Of a stretch of DNA of 64,000 bases, positions 35,223-44,599 are shown piece after piece. The notes below the pieces were generated by a model, which did no database searches, had not been told where the DNA came from, and saw only the letters and a list, made by a program, of their open reading frames with translations. Source of the stretch: Reichenbachiella sp. 5M10. Its GTDB lineage: Bacteria > Bacteroidota > Bacteroidia > Cytophagales > Cyclobacteriaceae. Numbering within the stretch: the stretch's first letter is position 1; each line of letters begins with the position of its first letter. The translations under genes were made by a program, and so were the position numbers. The stretch lies in contig NZ_MDGR01000007.1 in NCBI RefSeq assembly GCF_002742335.1, forward strand, positions 1,678,501 to 1,742,500, read 5' to 3'.

Positions 35223-35493
35223 GATAATCAATGTGTTGTTGTTTGATTAGTAGAAAGGCAAGGGGAGTTTTACCCCGACAGGGTTTTTGATTTTTTTGAA
35301 AAAGATATAGAGGCGATGTTGGAGTACCTTCGTCCCGTTACTCTGTCACCAACGGGAGTTTTCACTTGGGTATAGGAAGAGCGGTTTGCCCTATCGCTCC
35401 ATTTGGGAAGGGGGGATTGTGGCGGTTGGGTTGGGGATGAGGGTATTGTTGTGTTACAGCTGATCTTTGTTCGTGCAAATCACTACCAGTGAC

Positions 35494-35955
35494 TTATTCA
35501 TCGGAGTGAGAGGGTTGCTTTTTGAGTCGCATTTCCAAATACGGATTGGTGAACCCCATTTTTTCGTAAAGTCTTTGAGCTGGATTTCCAGCTCCGACAT
35601 GCAATGCAATATCTCCTGTGGTCGTGTCTATGATGTTTTGCATCAGTGCCTTTCCTAACCCCTTTCCTCTATGGTCTATGTGAGTAGCCAAGTAGACCAG
35701 TATGTTTTCAGGAATGTAACCTTCCATCCCCGTTTTGTTGACCACAGCCGCTCCTACGATTTGGTTCCTATCGGTCAGTAGCATGGAGAACCCTCCGAAG
35801 GATGTATGTTCGTTTACCGAATACTCAATTGCTTTTTGAATGTCTTTTTTCGGGTCTCCGTACTCTTCGAGGTGTGTATGGAGAAAATCTACAATTTCTT
35901 GTTTTTCGGTATTTGTTGGCTTGTGATTCTGATCAAATATTATTGTGTGTAGCAT
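35494..35955 (-). CDS. GNAT-family N-acetyltransferase
   Basis: About 153 residues with the GNAT fold. The acetyl-CoA loop is HIDHRGKGLGKALMQNII and the C-terminal motif B is ALHVGAGNPAQRLYEKMGF. I prefer the ATG at 35953-35955 (MLHTIIFDQN); a GTG 15 codons upstream at 36000 is possible. Substrate unknown. It lies between the two LA_2272 genes on the same strand, with about 240-270 bases of spacer on each side, so co-transcription is uncertain. Confidence 0.85.
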   Translation of the reverse strand: MLHTIIFDQNHKPTNTEKQEIVDFLHTHLEEYGDPKKDIQKAIEYSVNEHTSFGGFSMLLTDRNQIVGAAVVNKTGMEGYIPENILVYLATHIDHRGKGLGKALMQNIIDTTTGDIALHVGAGNPAQRLYEKMGFTNPYLEMRLKKQPSHSDE

Positions 35956-36199
35956 AAATGGATGTATTGATGATGGTAGCTCTATCTTGTTGTTTCTCAC
36001 TGAGAAGAATTGTGGGCGTACCTTAGGAACTCATCGCGCTATTTCTTCTTCTCCTGGATGTAATTTCGGCGATGCTTGAAGAAAATAGGTTTGGAGACTA
36101 GGTTATCTGTACCAAAAGTAACGTGGTATGGGGGAAGAGTTGTTGATTGGGGATGTTGATTTGTCTACAATCTAGCAGAAATGTTTTTGTCTTCAAACG

Positions 36200-37975
36200 C
36201 TAAAACCGAATTGAAAACTCATAGCCTATCCAGAGTTGGACGGCTATGTTTTCTTCGATTTCGTTGTAGAAGGGGTTGTGTGCTATGTCATAGCCATATT
36301 GTCCTGTACCTTCTCCGGTTTCTTCGGCGAGGTAGATGTTGAGGACAGGTCCACCTGTGATGGAAAACTTGTCAAGGAGCTGGTAGCCGAGATTGATGTG
36401 ACATCTCGACAAGAGATTGAAGGTCTCTATGGAATCGTCCCATTTTTGGAGGTAGTGTGCGCGTACTTCGGCAGTAGCGAAGAGCTTGTTTTTGAGGGTG
36501 AACTGAGTACCTAGCCCAAAGCCATAGGCCCATAGGCGGTCGTTTTCGAGCTGGGTATTGACAGAGAAGACGTTGTAGAACTTGTGCATGCCTGAGCGTA
36601 TGGCGAATCCCACGGGGAATAGGTCGCCGTACTCTACGGCAGCTTCTAGGTAGCCGTTTTTCTTGACGACATTGATGAGGCCGATTTGCATTCCTGATTC
36701 GACGGTGTCTGCGATGTTGATGATGCCAAACTGGGTGCCTTTGAGGGTGTTGGTGATGTTGAGTAGACCGGACATTTGCATGCCGTCGATTTCATGAGCT
36801 GTATTGATGACACTGGTGAGCTGTACGCCTTCGATGAGTTGGCTGTGGTTGCTAAATCCCGCCAGTTGGAATCCATCCATCCGTCCCTTGGCGATGTTGG
36901 AGAAGCCGGATATCTGTGCGCCATCGAGTCGTGTGGAGATGTTGGAGAAGCCCGAGAGCTGAAAGCCACGTAGACTGTCGGTGACGATATTGGTAAAACC
37001 CGCGATCTGTGCGGCTTGGGTGTAGCCTTTGCTGGTATTGATGAAGCCTGCGAGTTGAAAACCCTCGGCCGTACCGCCTGTCGTGTTGCCGAATCCTGCG
37101 ATCTGTACACCAGAGACATCGGAGCGGTTGATGTTGTAGAGTCCTCCGAGCTCGAACCCGTCATGGAGACCGTAGGAGTAGCCGGCCAGTAGATTGAGGG
37201 ATAGTCGGTGCCTGACTTGTCCACCCATCGACATGTTGGTGCCGATCGCTGGCACGAGCGAAAACTGGAAAAAACGGTCTTCTACTTGTTTGACATTCTC
37301 GGTGTTTTTGCGGTTTTTTCGACTGGTGAAGAAGCGAACGAGCTTTTTGGACTCTAGGCTGAATCTGCTTTCTTCTTGTGCTTCGGGCTGGGCCGGTTGG
37401 CGGGGAGTGAGTAGGACGTCATTTTTCAACGACTGTAGGTCGCTGAGTCGGATGATGGTGTCTTGGTAGTTTTTGCGGCTGACGGCTATGGTAGCTAGGT
37501 CTGCTCTGGAACTGACCTCCAACTCAAATTCTCCCTTTTCGTCGGAGAGTGTCGCATCTAGTGTGTTGACTTCATAGACTGTCACGTCAGTCAGCGTCTC
37601 GCCAGTGCTGGCGTCTTTGATGTCTCCCGAAAACTTGTAGGTCTGCTTCTCCTTCTCTTTGTTTTTTTTGGGAGTGGCTTTTTGAATGATGATGTAATCT
37701 CCGACGCGTTTGTACTCGTATGGCTTGCCGAGTAGGTCCTGCAAGACCTCATCGACGGTGGCGTTGACGTAGTTTTTGGTGACTATCACGTCAGAAGGTA
37801 GGCTAGCCGGATTGTAGGAGAGTTTGACTTGAGGTAGAGCATCGATGGTTTTCAATACTTCACTCAAGGGTTGGTGGTCAAACTGGAGGGTAATCATCGG
37901 TTCGTTTTGCGCTTGAGCACCAGACAAGCCGAGAATCAATAGCCAGACAGTGGTCAAATATTTAATTGCATCCAT
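36200..37975 (-). CDS. STN-domain protein with LA_2272-type surface repeats
   Basis: A 591-residue exported protein combining parts usually seen apart. Signal peptide 1-22; an STN (secretin/TonB short N-terminal) domain at about 28-98 (LQFDHQPLSEVLKTI, GDYIIIQK); a carboxypeptidase-like domain at about 114-190 (FSGDIKDASTGETLTDVTVYE); a basic linker; then about ten repeats of the G-x-Q-I-x-G-F-x-N type at 273-441 and a barrel-like end (WIGYEFSIRF). The STN normally couples TonB receptors to FecR. Here no plug or TonB barrel is present. It overlaps the FecR gene by 14 bases, so it is their direct operon partner. Confidence 0.85.
   Translation of the reverse strand: MDAIKYLTTVWLLILGLSGAQAQNEPMITLQFDHQPLSEVLKTIDALPQVKLSYNPASLPSDVIVTKNYVNATVDEVLQDLLGKPYEYKRVGDYIIIQKATPKKNKEKEKQTYKFSGDIKDASTGETLTDVTVYEVNTLDATLSDEKGEFELEVSSRADLATIAVSRKNYQDTIIRLSDLQSLKNDVLLTPRQPAQPEAQEESRFSLESKKLVRFFTSRKNRKNTENVKQVEDRFFQFSLVPAIGTNMSMGGQVRHRLSLNLLAGYSYGLHDGFELGGLYNINRSDVSGVQIAGFGNTTGGTAEGFQLAGFINTSKGYTQAAQIAGFTNIVTDSLRGFQLSGFSNISTRLDGAQISGFSNIAKGRMDGFQLAGFSNHSQLIEGVQLTSVINTAHEIDGMQMSGLLNITNTLKGTQFGIINIADTVESGMQIGLINVVKKNGYLEAAVEYGDLFPVGFAIRSGMHKFYNVFSVNTQLENDRLWAYGFGLGTQFTLKNKLFATAEVRAHYLQKWDDSIETFNLLSRCHINLGYQLLDKFSITGGPVLNIYLAEETGEGTGQYGYDIAHNPFYNEIEENIAVQLWIGYEFSIRF
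36653..37159 (-). repeat. Tandem coding repeats, about 16 codons each
   Basis: The second set of surface repeats, with units such as GFQLAGFIN, AAQIAGFTN, GFQLSGFSN, GAQISGFSN and GMQMSGLLN. The order of units and the closing GTQFGIINIAD / IGLINVVKKNG pair match the set at 34476-35024, so the two genes share ancestry. Confidence 0.75.
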
Positions 37976-38957
37976 CGCCAGATAGAGTGTAGGTTTCTTG
38001 GTCGGTCGTCACACTCAAACCTAAAGTGGTCGTGATCACCTCTAGGATGTTGTCCAGAGATTCGTCCTCGAAGCGCACGGTGATGCTGCAGTTTGAGAGC
38101 TGTGGATTGTCTAGTACGATTCGAACAGCATAGCTGTCCTGTAGCGCGATGATCACGTCGCTGAGTCGTGTATTTTGAAAGCTCAGTTGCTTGGTTCGCC
38201 AAAAATTGTGTGTAGTTGTCGAAGGGGATGGTTCTTCGGTCAAACTCTTGTTGTGGGCATTGAGGATCGCATGTTGACCTGCATGCAGAGTGAGGGATTG
38301 GTCAGTCGTGTAGACCTCTACGATACCTTCGTCTACACTCACCTCAATGCGGTCTGAGTGGCTGGCGTCTATGTTGAACGCCGTACCGACGACTTTGACT
38401 TGCCCATAGAGCAGATCGATGACGAAGGGCTGTTCTTTGCTGGCTGTGACTTCAAAATAAGCTTCTCCTTGGAGGGCTACCTGGCGCTCTTTCGAATCAA
38501 AACTTTCTGGATAGGAAAGTTGAGAATGGTGATTGAGGGTGATGTTGGAGCCATCTGAGAGCTGTAGTTCTTGGGTGTCGAGCGTGGTAGCAGTTTGGAT
38601 TTGATCTGCCGGCTGGTCGTAGAGCCACCATCCGACAGTGAGGAGGATGAGTACCGCTGCGGCATAGCGCAGGATGAGCGTAGGCAGTGGAGTAGTTTTG
38701 TTTGTGCTACTTTGGATATTGTTTTTGGTTCTGAATTGTTCCCACGCTTGGTCTGTGCTGTGCGTGTTTTGCTGATTGAGGTTGGCTAGGGCCTTGAGGT
38801 CCAAGTGGAAAATCTGCGCTTCGTCCAATTGGCGCTGGTGATCCGTAGATTCCTGTGCCCACTTCGTGATCTGCAGGCGTTCTGATTCACTCAACTCTCC
38901 CGCCCAATAGCGGTAGAGCATCTCTTCACTCACGATATGTCCCTTCTCTTTGCTCAT
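37962..38957 (-). CDS. FecR-family anti-sigma factor
   Basis: A 331-residue inner-membrane protein. The cytoplasmic N-terminus (LYRYWAGELSESERLQITKWAQES) is the sigma-binding part; a transmembrane helix lies at about 88-107 (LILRYAAAVLILLTVGWW); the FecR domain follows (LQLSDGSNITLNHHSQLSYPESF, RQVALQGEAYFEVTASKEQPFVID, VKVVGTAFNI) and a DUF4974-like end (LSDVIIALQDSYAVRIVLDN). It sits between the ECF sigma factor and the STN-repeat protein, overlapping the latter by 14 bases. Confidence 0.93.
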   Translation of the reverse strand: MSKEKGHIVSEEMLYRYWAGELSESERLQITKWAQESTDHQRQLDEAQIFHLDLKALANLNQQNTHSTDQAWEQFRTKNNIQSSTNKTTPLPTLILRYAAAVLILLTVGWWLYDQPADQIQTATTLDTQELQLSDGSNITLNHHSQLSYPESFDSKERQVALQGEAYFEVTASKEQPFVIDLLYGQVKVVGTAFNIDASHSDRIEVSVDEGIVEVYTTDQSLTLHAGQHAILNAHNKSLTEEPSPSTTTHNFWRTKQLSFQNTRLSDVIIALQDSYAVRIVLDNPQLSNCSITVRFEDESLDNILEVITTTLGLSVTTDQETYTLSGDGCN

Positions 38958-38990
38958 CTATATGCTTGACAACTGGCTTTCATTTTACCC

Positions 38991-39563
38991 TTACAAATTA
39001 TTTTCGATCCAATAAAACAGCCCCAACAGGAAGCTGACTAAGTACTGTCCCAACGCAGTTCGCATGACTTTGAGTGCGCGACTCATTTGTGTCTCTACGG
39101 TTTTGATGGAGATTTGTAGCTGCTCTGCGATCTCCTTGTATTTCATTTCTTCGAACCGGCTCATTTCGAAGATTTCACGACACTTCTCCGGTAGCTGATC
39201 TAGTGCTCGGTCTATCTTGTCTTGTAGTTCGTCCAACTCCAAAAAATCCTCTTCCATTGCATCTGATTGATGCTTGACTGTTTCTTCGTGTGCCCGTACG
39301 ACTTTTTGATGTTTGAGATTATTGAGGCATGCGTTGCGCACTGCACCATAGAGGTAGGACTTGATGGAAGTTTTGATTTCTATGTCTTTGGCTTTTTGCC
39401 AAAGGCTGGTGAAGGTTTCTTGGACGATTTCTTCTGCCAAATCTTCATCCGAGAGGTATTGGTAAGCAAATCGGATCAGCGGCTGATACAGTGCTTTGAA
39501 TACGCGTTCAAAACTTCGTTCGTCGCTCAAGTCGGTGATATGTAGCTCGGTGTGTGTCGTCAA
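38991..39563 (-). CDS. ECF RNA polymerase sigma factor (sigma-70, Bacteroidota type)
   Basis: A 190-residue ECF sigma factor. Region 2 is FERVFKALYQPLIRFAYQYLSDEDLAEEIVQETFTSLWQK; region 4 is LDQLPEKCREIFEMSRFEEMKYKEIAEQLQISIKTVETQMSRAL. The start appears to be TTG at 39561-39563. The FecR-type anti-sigma gene follows by 33 bases. The C-terminus carries an extra hydrophobic end (LVSFLLGLFYWIENNL), seen in many sigma factors of this Bacteroidota group. Confidence 0.93.
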   Translation of the reverse strand: MTTHTELHITDLSDERSFERVFKALYQPLIRFAYQYLSDEDLAEEIVQETFTSLWQKAKDIEIKTSIKSYLYGAVRNACLNNLKHQKVVRAHEETVKHQSDAMEEDFLELDELQDKIDRALDQLPEKCREIFEMSRFEEMKYKEIAEQLQISIKTVETQMSRALKVMRTALGQYLVSFLLGLFYWIENNL

Positions 39564-39878
39564 GTTTGTAGGTCAGAAAGCGAAGCTAAAAAGAATTTTT
39601 AGTTCTTCCGCCTTGAAAATTCGTCTAATCTGATATGAACCGATGGATGCCGTCTCGAAAACATGCTTCAGTTGGCTCTGGTTTTACGTTACAAGTGGTC
39701 AGGTTAAGCGTGTGAGTGTTTTAAAAAATAGTGGACCAAAGGAAACATTTTCTTGTTTGTCATGTCTTTGCTCTATAACTATTCGTAGTATAGCTTTGTC
39801 ACACCAAACGAATGGAGACAATCTCCATGTCAAAGCATGCTGGTGGGACTATCGATGAAATAGGGATAAGGCTATGGT
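39564..39878. other. Divergent intergenic region between sigma factor and DUF5686 gene
   Basis: About 315 bases without a gene. It holds the promoter at 39767-39798 for the plus-strand gene. I see no clear consensus promoter for the sigma factor on the other strand. Confidence 0.4.
39767..39798 (+). promoter_or_regulatory. Bacteroidota-type promoter of the DUF5686 gene
   Basis: TTTG at 39767-39770, a 20-base spacer and TAGCTTTG at 39791-39798 match the consensus exactly. The start codon is about 80 bases downstream. Confidence 0.6.
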
Positions 39879-42455
39879 GTGTATAACAGAATAATATTGA
39901 AACTGACCTATATTTTCTTTGTAGTAGTGGGCTTGTGGGCCTCTGAAAGAGCAAATGCTCAAGAGACGACTCGAATCAGTGGAGTCGTCACGGATAAAGT
40001 GACTGGGGAGCGGCTACCGTTTGTAAACCTTTCTTTTGAGGGGACGACACGTGGTACTACTTCGGACATGGATGGGGTGTACTACATACAGACAGAAGAC
40101 GCTACTGCTTCACTCAAAGCATCCTATATTGGGTACAAGCCGGTCGTCAAGCCTGTCAGGATAGGGGCTACACAGCTCATTGATTTTCAATTGGAGGAGA
40201 CGAGTTTGGAGTTGGAGACGGTCACTATCAGTAGCAAAAAACTCCGCTACCGAAACAAAGACAACCCTGCCGTGACTATCATCAAGAAGGTCATTGACCA
40301 CAAGGAATCCAATAAGATGACAAGCCTCGACTACTATGAGTACAACAAGTACGAGAAAGTAGAGTTTGATGTCAACAATGTCTCAGAGAAGTTCAAAGAG
40401 AAGCGGATCATGCGCGATTTTCAAATGGTCTTTGACTACATGGATACCTCCGATATCAACGGCAAGACATATTTGCCCATTTTCTTGAGAGAGACGAGTT
40501 CACAGGTGTATTACCGACGCAGTCCCGAGCGTACCGTCGAGTACCGCATGGGGACCAAGATGACGGGATTTGAGGATTATTTTGATAATCAAGGGATCTC
40601 TTATGTGGTGGACAAACTCTACCAAGATATTGACATTTATGACAACAATATCAATATCCTGTCTCAGCTCTTTGTGAGTCCAATCTCTATTTTGGCTCCA
40701 GCCACATACAAGTTTTTTATCGCAGATACCCTAGTGGTGGATGATGAGAAGCTGTTCAAACTGTCTTTTCAGCCCCGTAATCCGAGTGATTTGGCGTTCA
40801 TAGGGAGTATGTTTATCACAACAGATTCTGCCTATGCTGTCAAAAAAGTGGACATGCGCATCTCAAAACAGACCAATTTGAACTATGTCCAGGATATGTT
40901 TGTCGTGCAAGAGTTTGTCAAGAACCAATATGATACCTATTCTCTCAAGACGGATAAGATCAGCATGGATTTCAACATTGTGGACGGCAACAATATGGGG
41001 ATATTTGGCCGAAGGACCGTGTCCTATGATGACTTGGTCTACAATCAAATGCGAGCAGATACGATCTATGAGGGCAACCAATACATCAAAGACGTCACGA
41101 GGGTAGATGCTCAATCGGAGGAGTTTTGGGAAGAGGCCAGACACATGGAGCTGTCCAAATCAGAGCAAGGGGTGTACAGTATGAACGAAGAGATCAAAGA
41201 GCTACCTGCTTTCAACCGGTTCATGAACTTGATGACCTTGATGACGATCGGTTATGTAGATATCAACAAAATAGCCATTGGCCCGGTGGGGACTTTTGCG
41301 TCTTGGAACCCCATCGAGGGAACGCGCTTGCGTTTTGGAGGGATGACGACTGAGAAGTTTAGTCGGTACTGGCAGATCGAAGCGTATGCCGCCTATGGAC
41401 TCTCGGACGAGGAATGGAAGTATGCTGGACGTGTGTCTCATTATTTGAGCGACAACAGACTGGACCACATCATCTTGTTTTATTCCAAGGATTTGGTGAA
41501 TCCTGGGGAAAATTTGCAATATGCTATGGAAGCCAACTTGTTCAGTTCGTTTCGTCGACCAGGGAGTGTCAACGATAAGCGAATCTATATGGACAAAGTG
41601 GGATTTGATTATGGTCGTCGACTCAAGTACGGCTTTTCTTTCACCGTGGGAGCAAATATGCAGGATATGCAACCGGGCGGGGTGTTGAGTTTTCAGCCAG
41701 GTGTGATTGATACGGATTTCAAAGACAAAGCACAGCGAGAGGCCGAAGAGATAGAAGTGACCGAAGCTACAGCAGGGCTGCGTTTCGCACCCAATGAGAA
41801 GTTCTACCAAGGCCGTACAGGTACAGTCTCTATCCCCAACAAGTATCCGATTTTTCAACTTAAATACTGGCATGGATTCAATGGGGCATTGGGTTCGGAT
41901 TATGCATACGATCGCGTCCAACTGAGTGTGTCCAAGCGTTTCTATGTGTCTCCTTTTGGCTATACCGATGTGGATGTTGCCTATACACAGCTTTGGGGTA
42001 ATGTGCCGTACCCACTGTTGACGATTCCTCGTGGTAATCAGACGTATTCGTATTCTGCTCGTGCATTCAACATGATGAACTATTTGGAGTTTGTCAGTGA
42101 TCGACAAGTCAATTTGCAACTGTCGCATTACTTCAATGGATTCATCATGAACAAAATCCCACTGGTAGATAGACTGAAGTTGCGCTCTGTGGTGACATTC
42201 AAGATGCTGTTTGGTACCTTGACAGATGAAAACAACCCCGATTTGCACAGTGATTTGCCTCCGTATCCCCGCAATGCTGATGGGACACAGGCCACTTATG
42301 CTTTGTCAGATAAACCGTATATGGAAGCGAGTTTTGGGATTTCCAATATCTTTAGTTTTCTGCGGGTAGATTTGGTCAAGCGACTCACATATCTAGATCG
42401 CGAGGGAGTGCCGCAGAATTGGGCGGTACGTGCTAGAGTTCAATTTGAGTTTTAA
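39879..42455 (+). CDS. DUF5686 outer-membrane protein with carboxypeptidase-like domain
   Basis: An 858-residue protein. After a signal peptide (LTYIFFVVVGLWASERANA) comes a CarboxypepD_reg-like domain (ISGVVTDKVTGERLPFVNLSF, LKASYIGYKPVVKPV), the linker SSKKLRYRNKDNPAVTIIKKVIDHK that is highly typical of DUF5686 proteins, and then a large beta-rich region ending as an outer-membrane barrel (VRARVQFEF). Function is unknown, but the family is almost universal in Bacteroidota. The start is GTG at 39879. Confidence 0.92.
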   Translation: MYNRIILKLTYIFFVVVGLWASERANAQETTRISGVVTDKVTGERLPFVNLSFEGTTRGTTSDMDGVYYIQTEDATASLKASYIGYKPVVKPVRIGATQLIDFQLEETSLELETVTISSKKLRYRNKDNPAVTIIKKVIDHKESNKMTSLDYYEYNKYEKVEFDVNNVSEKFKEKRIMRDFQMVFDYMDTSDINGKTYLPIFLRETSSQVYYRRSPERTVEYRMGTKMTGFEDYFDNQGISYVVDKLYQDIDIYDNNINILSQLFVSPISILAPATYKFFIADTLVVDDEKLFKLSFQPRNPSDLAFIGSMFITTDSAYAVKKVDMRISKQTNLNYVQDMFVVQEFVKNQYDTYSLKTDKISMDFNIVDGNNMGIFGRRTVSYDDLVYNQMRADTIYEGNQYIKDVTRVDAQSEEFWEEARHMELSKSEQGVYSMNEEIKELPAFNRFMNLMTLMTIGYVDINKIAIGPVGTFASWNPIEGTRLRFGGMTTEKFSRYWQIEAYAAYGLSDEEWKYAGRVSHYLSDNRLDHIILFYSKDLVNPGENLQYAMEANLFSSFRRPGSVNDKRIYMDKVGFDYGRRLKYGFSFTVGANMQDMQPGGVLSFQPGVIDTDFKDKAQREAEEIEVTEATAGLRFAPNEKFYQGRTGTVSIPNKYPIFQLKYWHGFNGALGSDYAYDRVQLSVSKRFYVSPFGYTDVDVAYTQLWGNVPYPLLTIPRGNQTYSYSARAFNMMNYLEFVSDRQVNLQLSHYFNGFIMNKIPLVDRLKLRSVVTFKMLFGTLTDENNPDLHSDLPPYPRNADGTQATYALSDKPYMEASFGISNIFSFLRVDLVKRLTYLDREGVPQNWAVRARVQFEF

Positions 42456-42484
42456 TTTCGTCACGTTATTGGTCCCTGTTTGGT

Positions 42485-43366
42485 CTAATGTCTATCGATA
42501 TTGGGAATGAGGAGGCTAAACTTGGTGCCCATACCGAGAGTGGATTTGACAGTGATTTGACCATTTAATTTTTGGATGGTTTCTTTGACGATATATAGCC
42601 CGAGCCCCGAACCTTTGGAGTCTGGGCTAGCCCGATAAAACATGTCAAAAATCTTTTGGAGGTAACTCTCCTCGATTCCAATTCCGTTGTCTTCTATTTC
42701 TACCGTCATTTTCTTCTCATCGATGACTGCTTCGATATTGATGTAGCTGTCGTGGATGTCTGGGTTTTGATATTTGATGGCATTGGAGATCACGTTGTTG
42801 AAAATGATAGTGAGTCTGCGTTCGTCACAGTAGAATTTTTCTTTGGCGTCTATGTTGATCAACTTGAGAACCGTAGAGCAACCTGGGAGGTAATTGAGGT
42901 GCTTAAAGGATTCGTTGATGATGGCGGCTATGTCTACTTCTTTTTTCTCTACGTCTAGTCTGGAGTTTCGAGAGTAGTCGATGATGTCACTGATGAACTT
43001 GTCCAGGTTGACAGTACTGTCTCTGAGGAGTTTGAGGTATCCTTGGATGTCGTATTGTTTGTTTTCTTTTTCTATGATGTTGAGCAATCCGAGTATGGAT
43101 AGGAGTGGAGCACGTAGATCATGTGAGGTGCTATAGACGAAGCGATCCATTTCTTCGTTGATCTTTTTCAATTCCTGGTTGGCATCTAGGAGTTCTTCAG
43201 AACTCACATTCATGACCCGCTCGATGAGTTCTTGCTCTTGCTCGAAGTGATCGTAGGTCTCGCTGATGTTGTCAAATAGCGTCTCCATTTCTGCGGGAAT
43301 GGGCTTGTCACCCATATATTTTTGGAGCTGCTGTTGTAGGATATGGTTTTGTTTCTTTTCCTTCAT
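42485..43366 (-). CDS. Sensor histidine kinase, cytoplasmic
   Basis: A 293-residue kinase without membrane segments. The N-terminal 70 residues form a coiled coil (YDHFEQEQELIERVMNVSSE); HisKA is FVYSTSHDLRAPLLSILG; the ATPase domain has NNVISNAIKYQ, EIEDNGIGI and GSGLGLYIVKE. I start at the ATG at 43364-43366, which overlaps the FIST stop as TGATG. The FIST protein is therefore the probable input for this kinase. Confidence 0.92.
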   Translation of the reverse strand: MKEKKQNHILQQQLQKYMGDKPIPAEMETLFDNISETYDHFEQEQELIERVMNVSSEELLDANQELKKINEEMDRFVYSTSHDLRAPLLSILGLLNIIEKENKQYDIQGYLKLLRDSTVNLDKFISDIIDYSRNSRLDVEKKEVDIAAIINESFKHLNYLPGCSTVLKLINIDAKEKFYCDERRLTIIFNNVISNAIKYQNPDIHDSYINIEAVIDEKKMTVEIEDNGIGIEESYLQKIFDMFYRASPDSKGSGLGLYIVKETIQKLNGQITVKSTLGMGTKFSLLIPNIDRH

Positions 43367-44505
43367 CAATCTTCTCTAAATGCTGTAATCACAATGCTTT
43401 TGTTGTGCAATTCACTTTTGGACCGGGGTGCATTAGGGACAATCTCTCCATAAGAGTAAAACCCCATCACTGGTGTACCTTCTTCAAACTCCGAATTTAC
43501 ATATTCTACTTCATGGCTCGACCAATCCTTCAAAACTTTTCTCCTGCCAACACAATTGATCAAGAGAACAAAGTCGGGTTTTGGGATGCCAAAGGAGGCT
43601 AGGGTTTGTGAGGTAGTTTGTTGGGCTGATTCGATCATCGTATGCGGGTTGGATTTCATCATTCGAATCAAGTCCCCTTTGCTAAAGTTGCCTGCAAAGG
43701 AAATGGATTCGTCATCGTGGACGGTGACTACTGTGCGAATCACCCGTTTGCCTGTCCCGTTGTTTCTTTTGATGCCGAGAGGGTAGGTTGAGCATTCTGT
43801 GGTGACGTCATCGACAAGTCCTTCGAGGTATTGTTTGTAGAAGTGTAGCGGGCTCTTGCCGTCAATTTCATAGAGTCGTGTATTGTAGGCTCTCGTGACA
43901 GTTTTCTCAGCGCCAAACGAACTCCATGAGGTGTCCAAACCATAGCCTATTTTGAGGTGCTCGCCACTGAACCCAACTCCGACGACTTGTCCTTCCTTTG
44001 GGGGTTCGTTTAGTCCCACCAGAGAGAGGGTGTCCAAAGAGTTGGTGCCTGTCATTCCTCCCAAAATAGGGATTGATTCCGAGAGGTTGATATGGATGCC
44101 AGTGATGAGATCGTCACCATTGATCGTCTTGCCGTCGGCGAATAGTAGGAGGTTTGATATGAAATCTTTGTTGAGATCGGCAGACAAGTGTGTACCTGCA
44201 TCGAAACTATCTTGAACATTCGCAATGTCTACACGGATGGATTCGATGGTGGTTTTTTCGAAATAGAGCGCAGATACTACGATGTGGTTTTGGAGTACTT
44301 GACCGTTGATTATTTCTTCGGCAGTACTGGCAGTGATGATGTCGGCATTGGGATACTTCTCTCGCAGTTCGTGGTAGCGCTCGGGTACTTGGATGAGCTC
44401 GGGTGTACCAAAGGCGAAAACAAGATTGGCTGTCTGCCCAAGATTATGGTTGGATATGGCTTGCCATTTGTGTTGAGAAGACCATGTGAGTTGCTCTGCC
44501 TGCAT
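43366..44505 (-). CDS. FIST-domain sensor protein
   Basis: A 379-residue cytoplasmic protein with FIST_N (LVFAFGTPELIQ, ITASTAEEIING, ILGGMTGTNS) and FIST_C (SPLHFYKQYLEG, DLIRMMKSNP, FVLLINCVGRRKVL, GFYSYGEI). FIST domains are predicted small-ligand sensors, possibly for amino acids, and are commonly paired with kinases or chemotaxis proteins. Here it is translationally coupled to the kinase downstream. Confidence 0.9.
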   Translation of the reverse strand: MQAEQLTWSSQHKWQAISNHNLGQTANLVFAFGTPELIQVPERYHELREKYPNADIITASTAEEIINGQVLQNHIVVSALYFEKTTIESIRVDIANVQDSFDAGTHLSADLNKDFISNLLLFADGKTINGDDLITGIHINLSESIPILGGMTGTNSLDTLSLVGLNEPPKEGQVVGVGFSGEHLKIGYGLDTSWSSFGAEKTVTRAYNTRLYEIDGKSPLHFYKQYLEGLVDDVTTECSTYPLGIKRNNGTGKRVIRTVVTVHDDESISFAGNFSKGDLIRMMKSNPHTMIESAQQTTSQTLASFGIPKPDFVLLINCVGRRKVLKDWSSHEVEYVNSEFEEGTPVMGFYSYGEIVPNAPRSKSELHNKSIVITAFRED

Positions 44506-44599
44506 GTGTGATGACGCTTGCTGTTTTTGGGTTTCTTGGTTGTTGTACTAGCGGTCAATATAGTGAATCTGCATTTTTTGACTTTCAAAAGATTAGATT

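Noticed and set aside
41202-42248. Long minus-strand open frame inside the DUF5686 gene
   Set aside because: It is antisense to a clear outer-membrane protein, with a histidine- and isoleucine-rich translation typical of a shadow frame.
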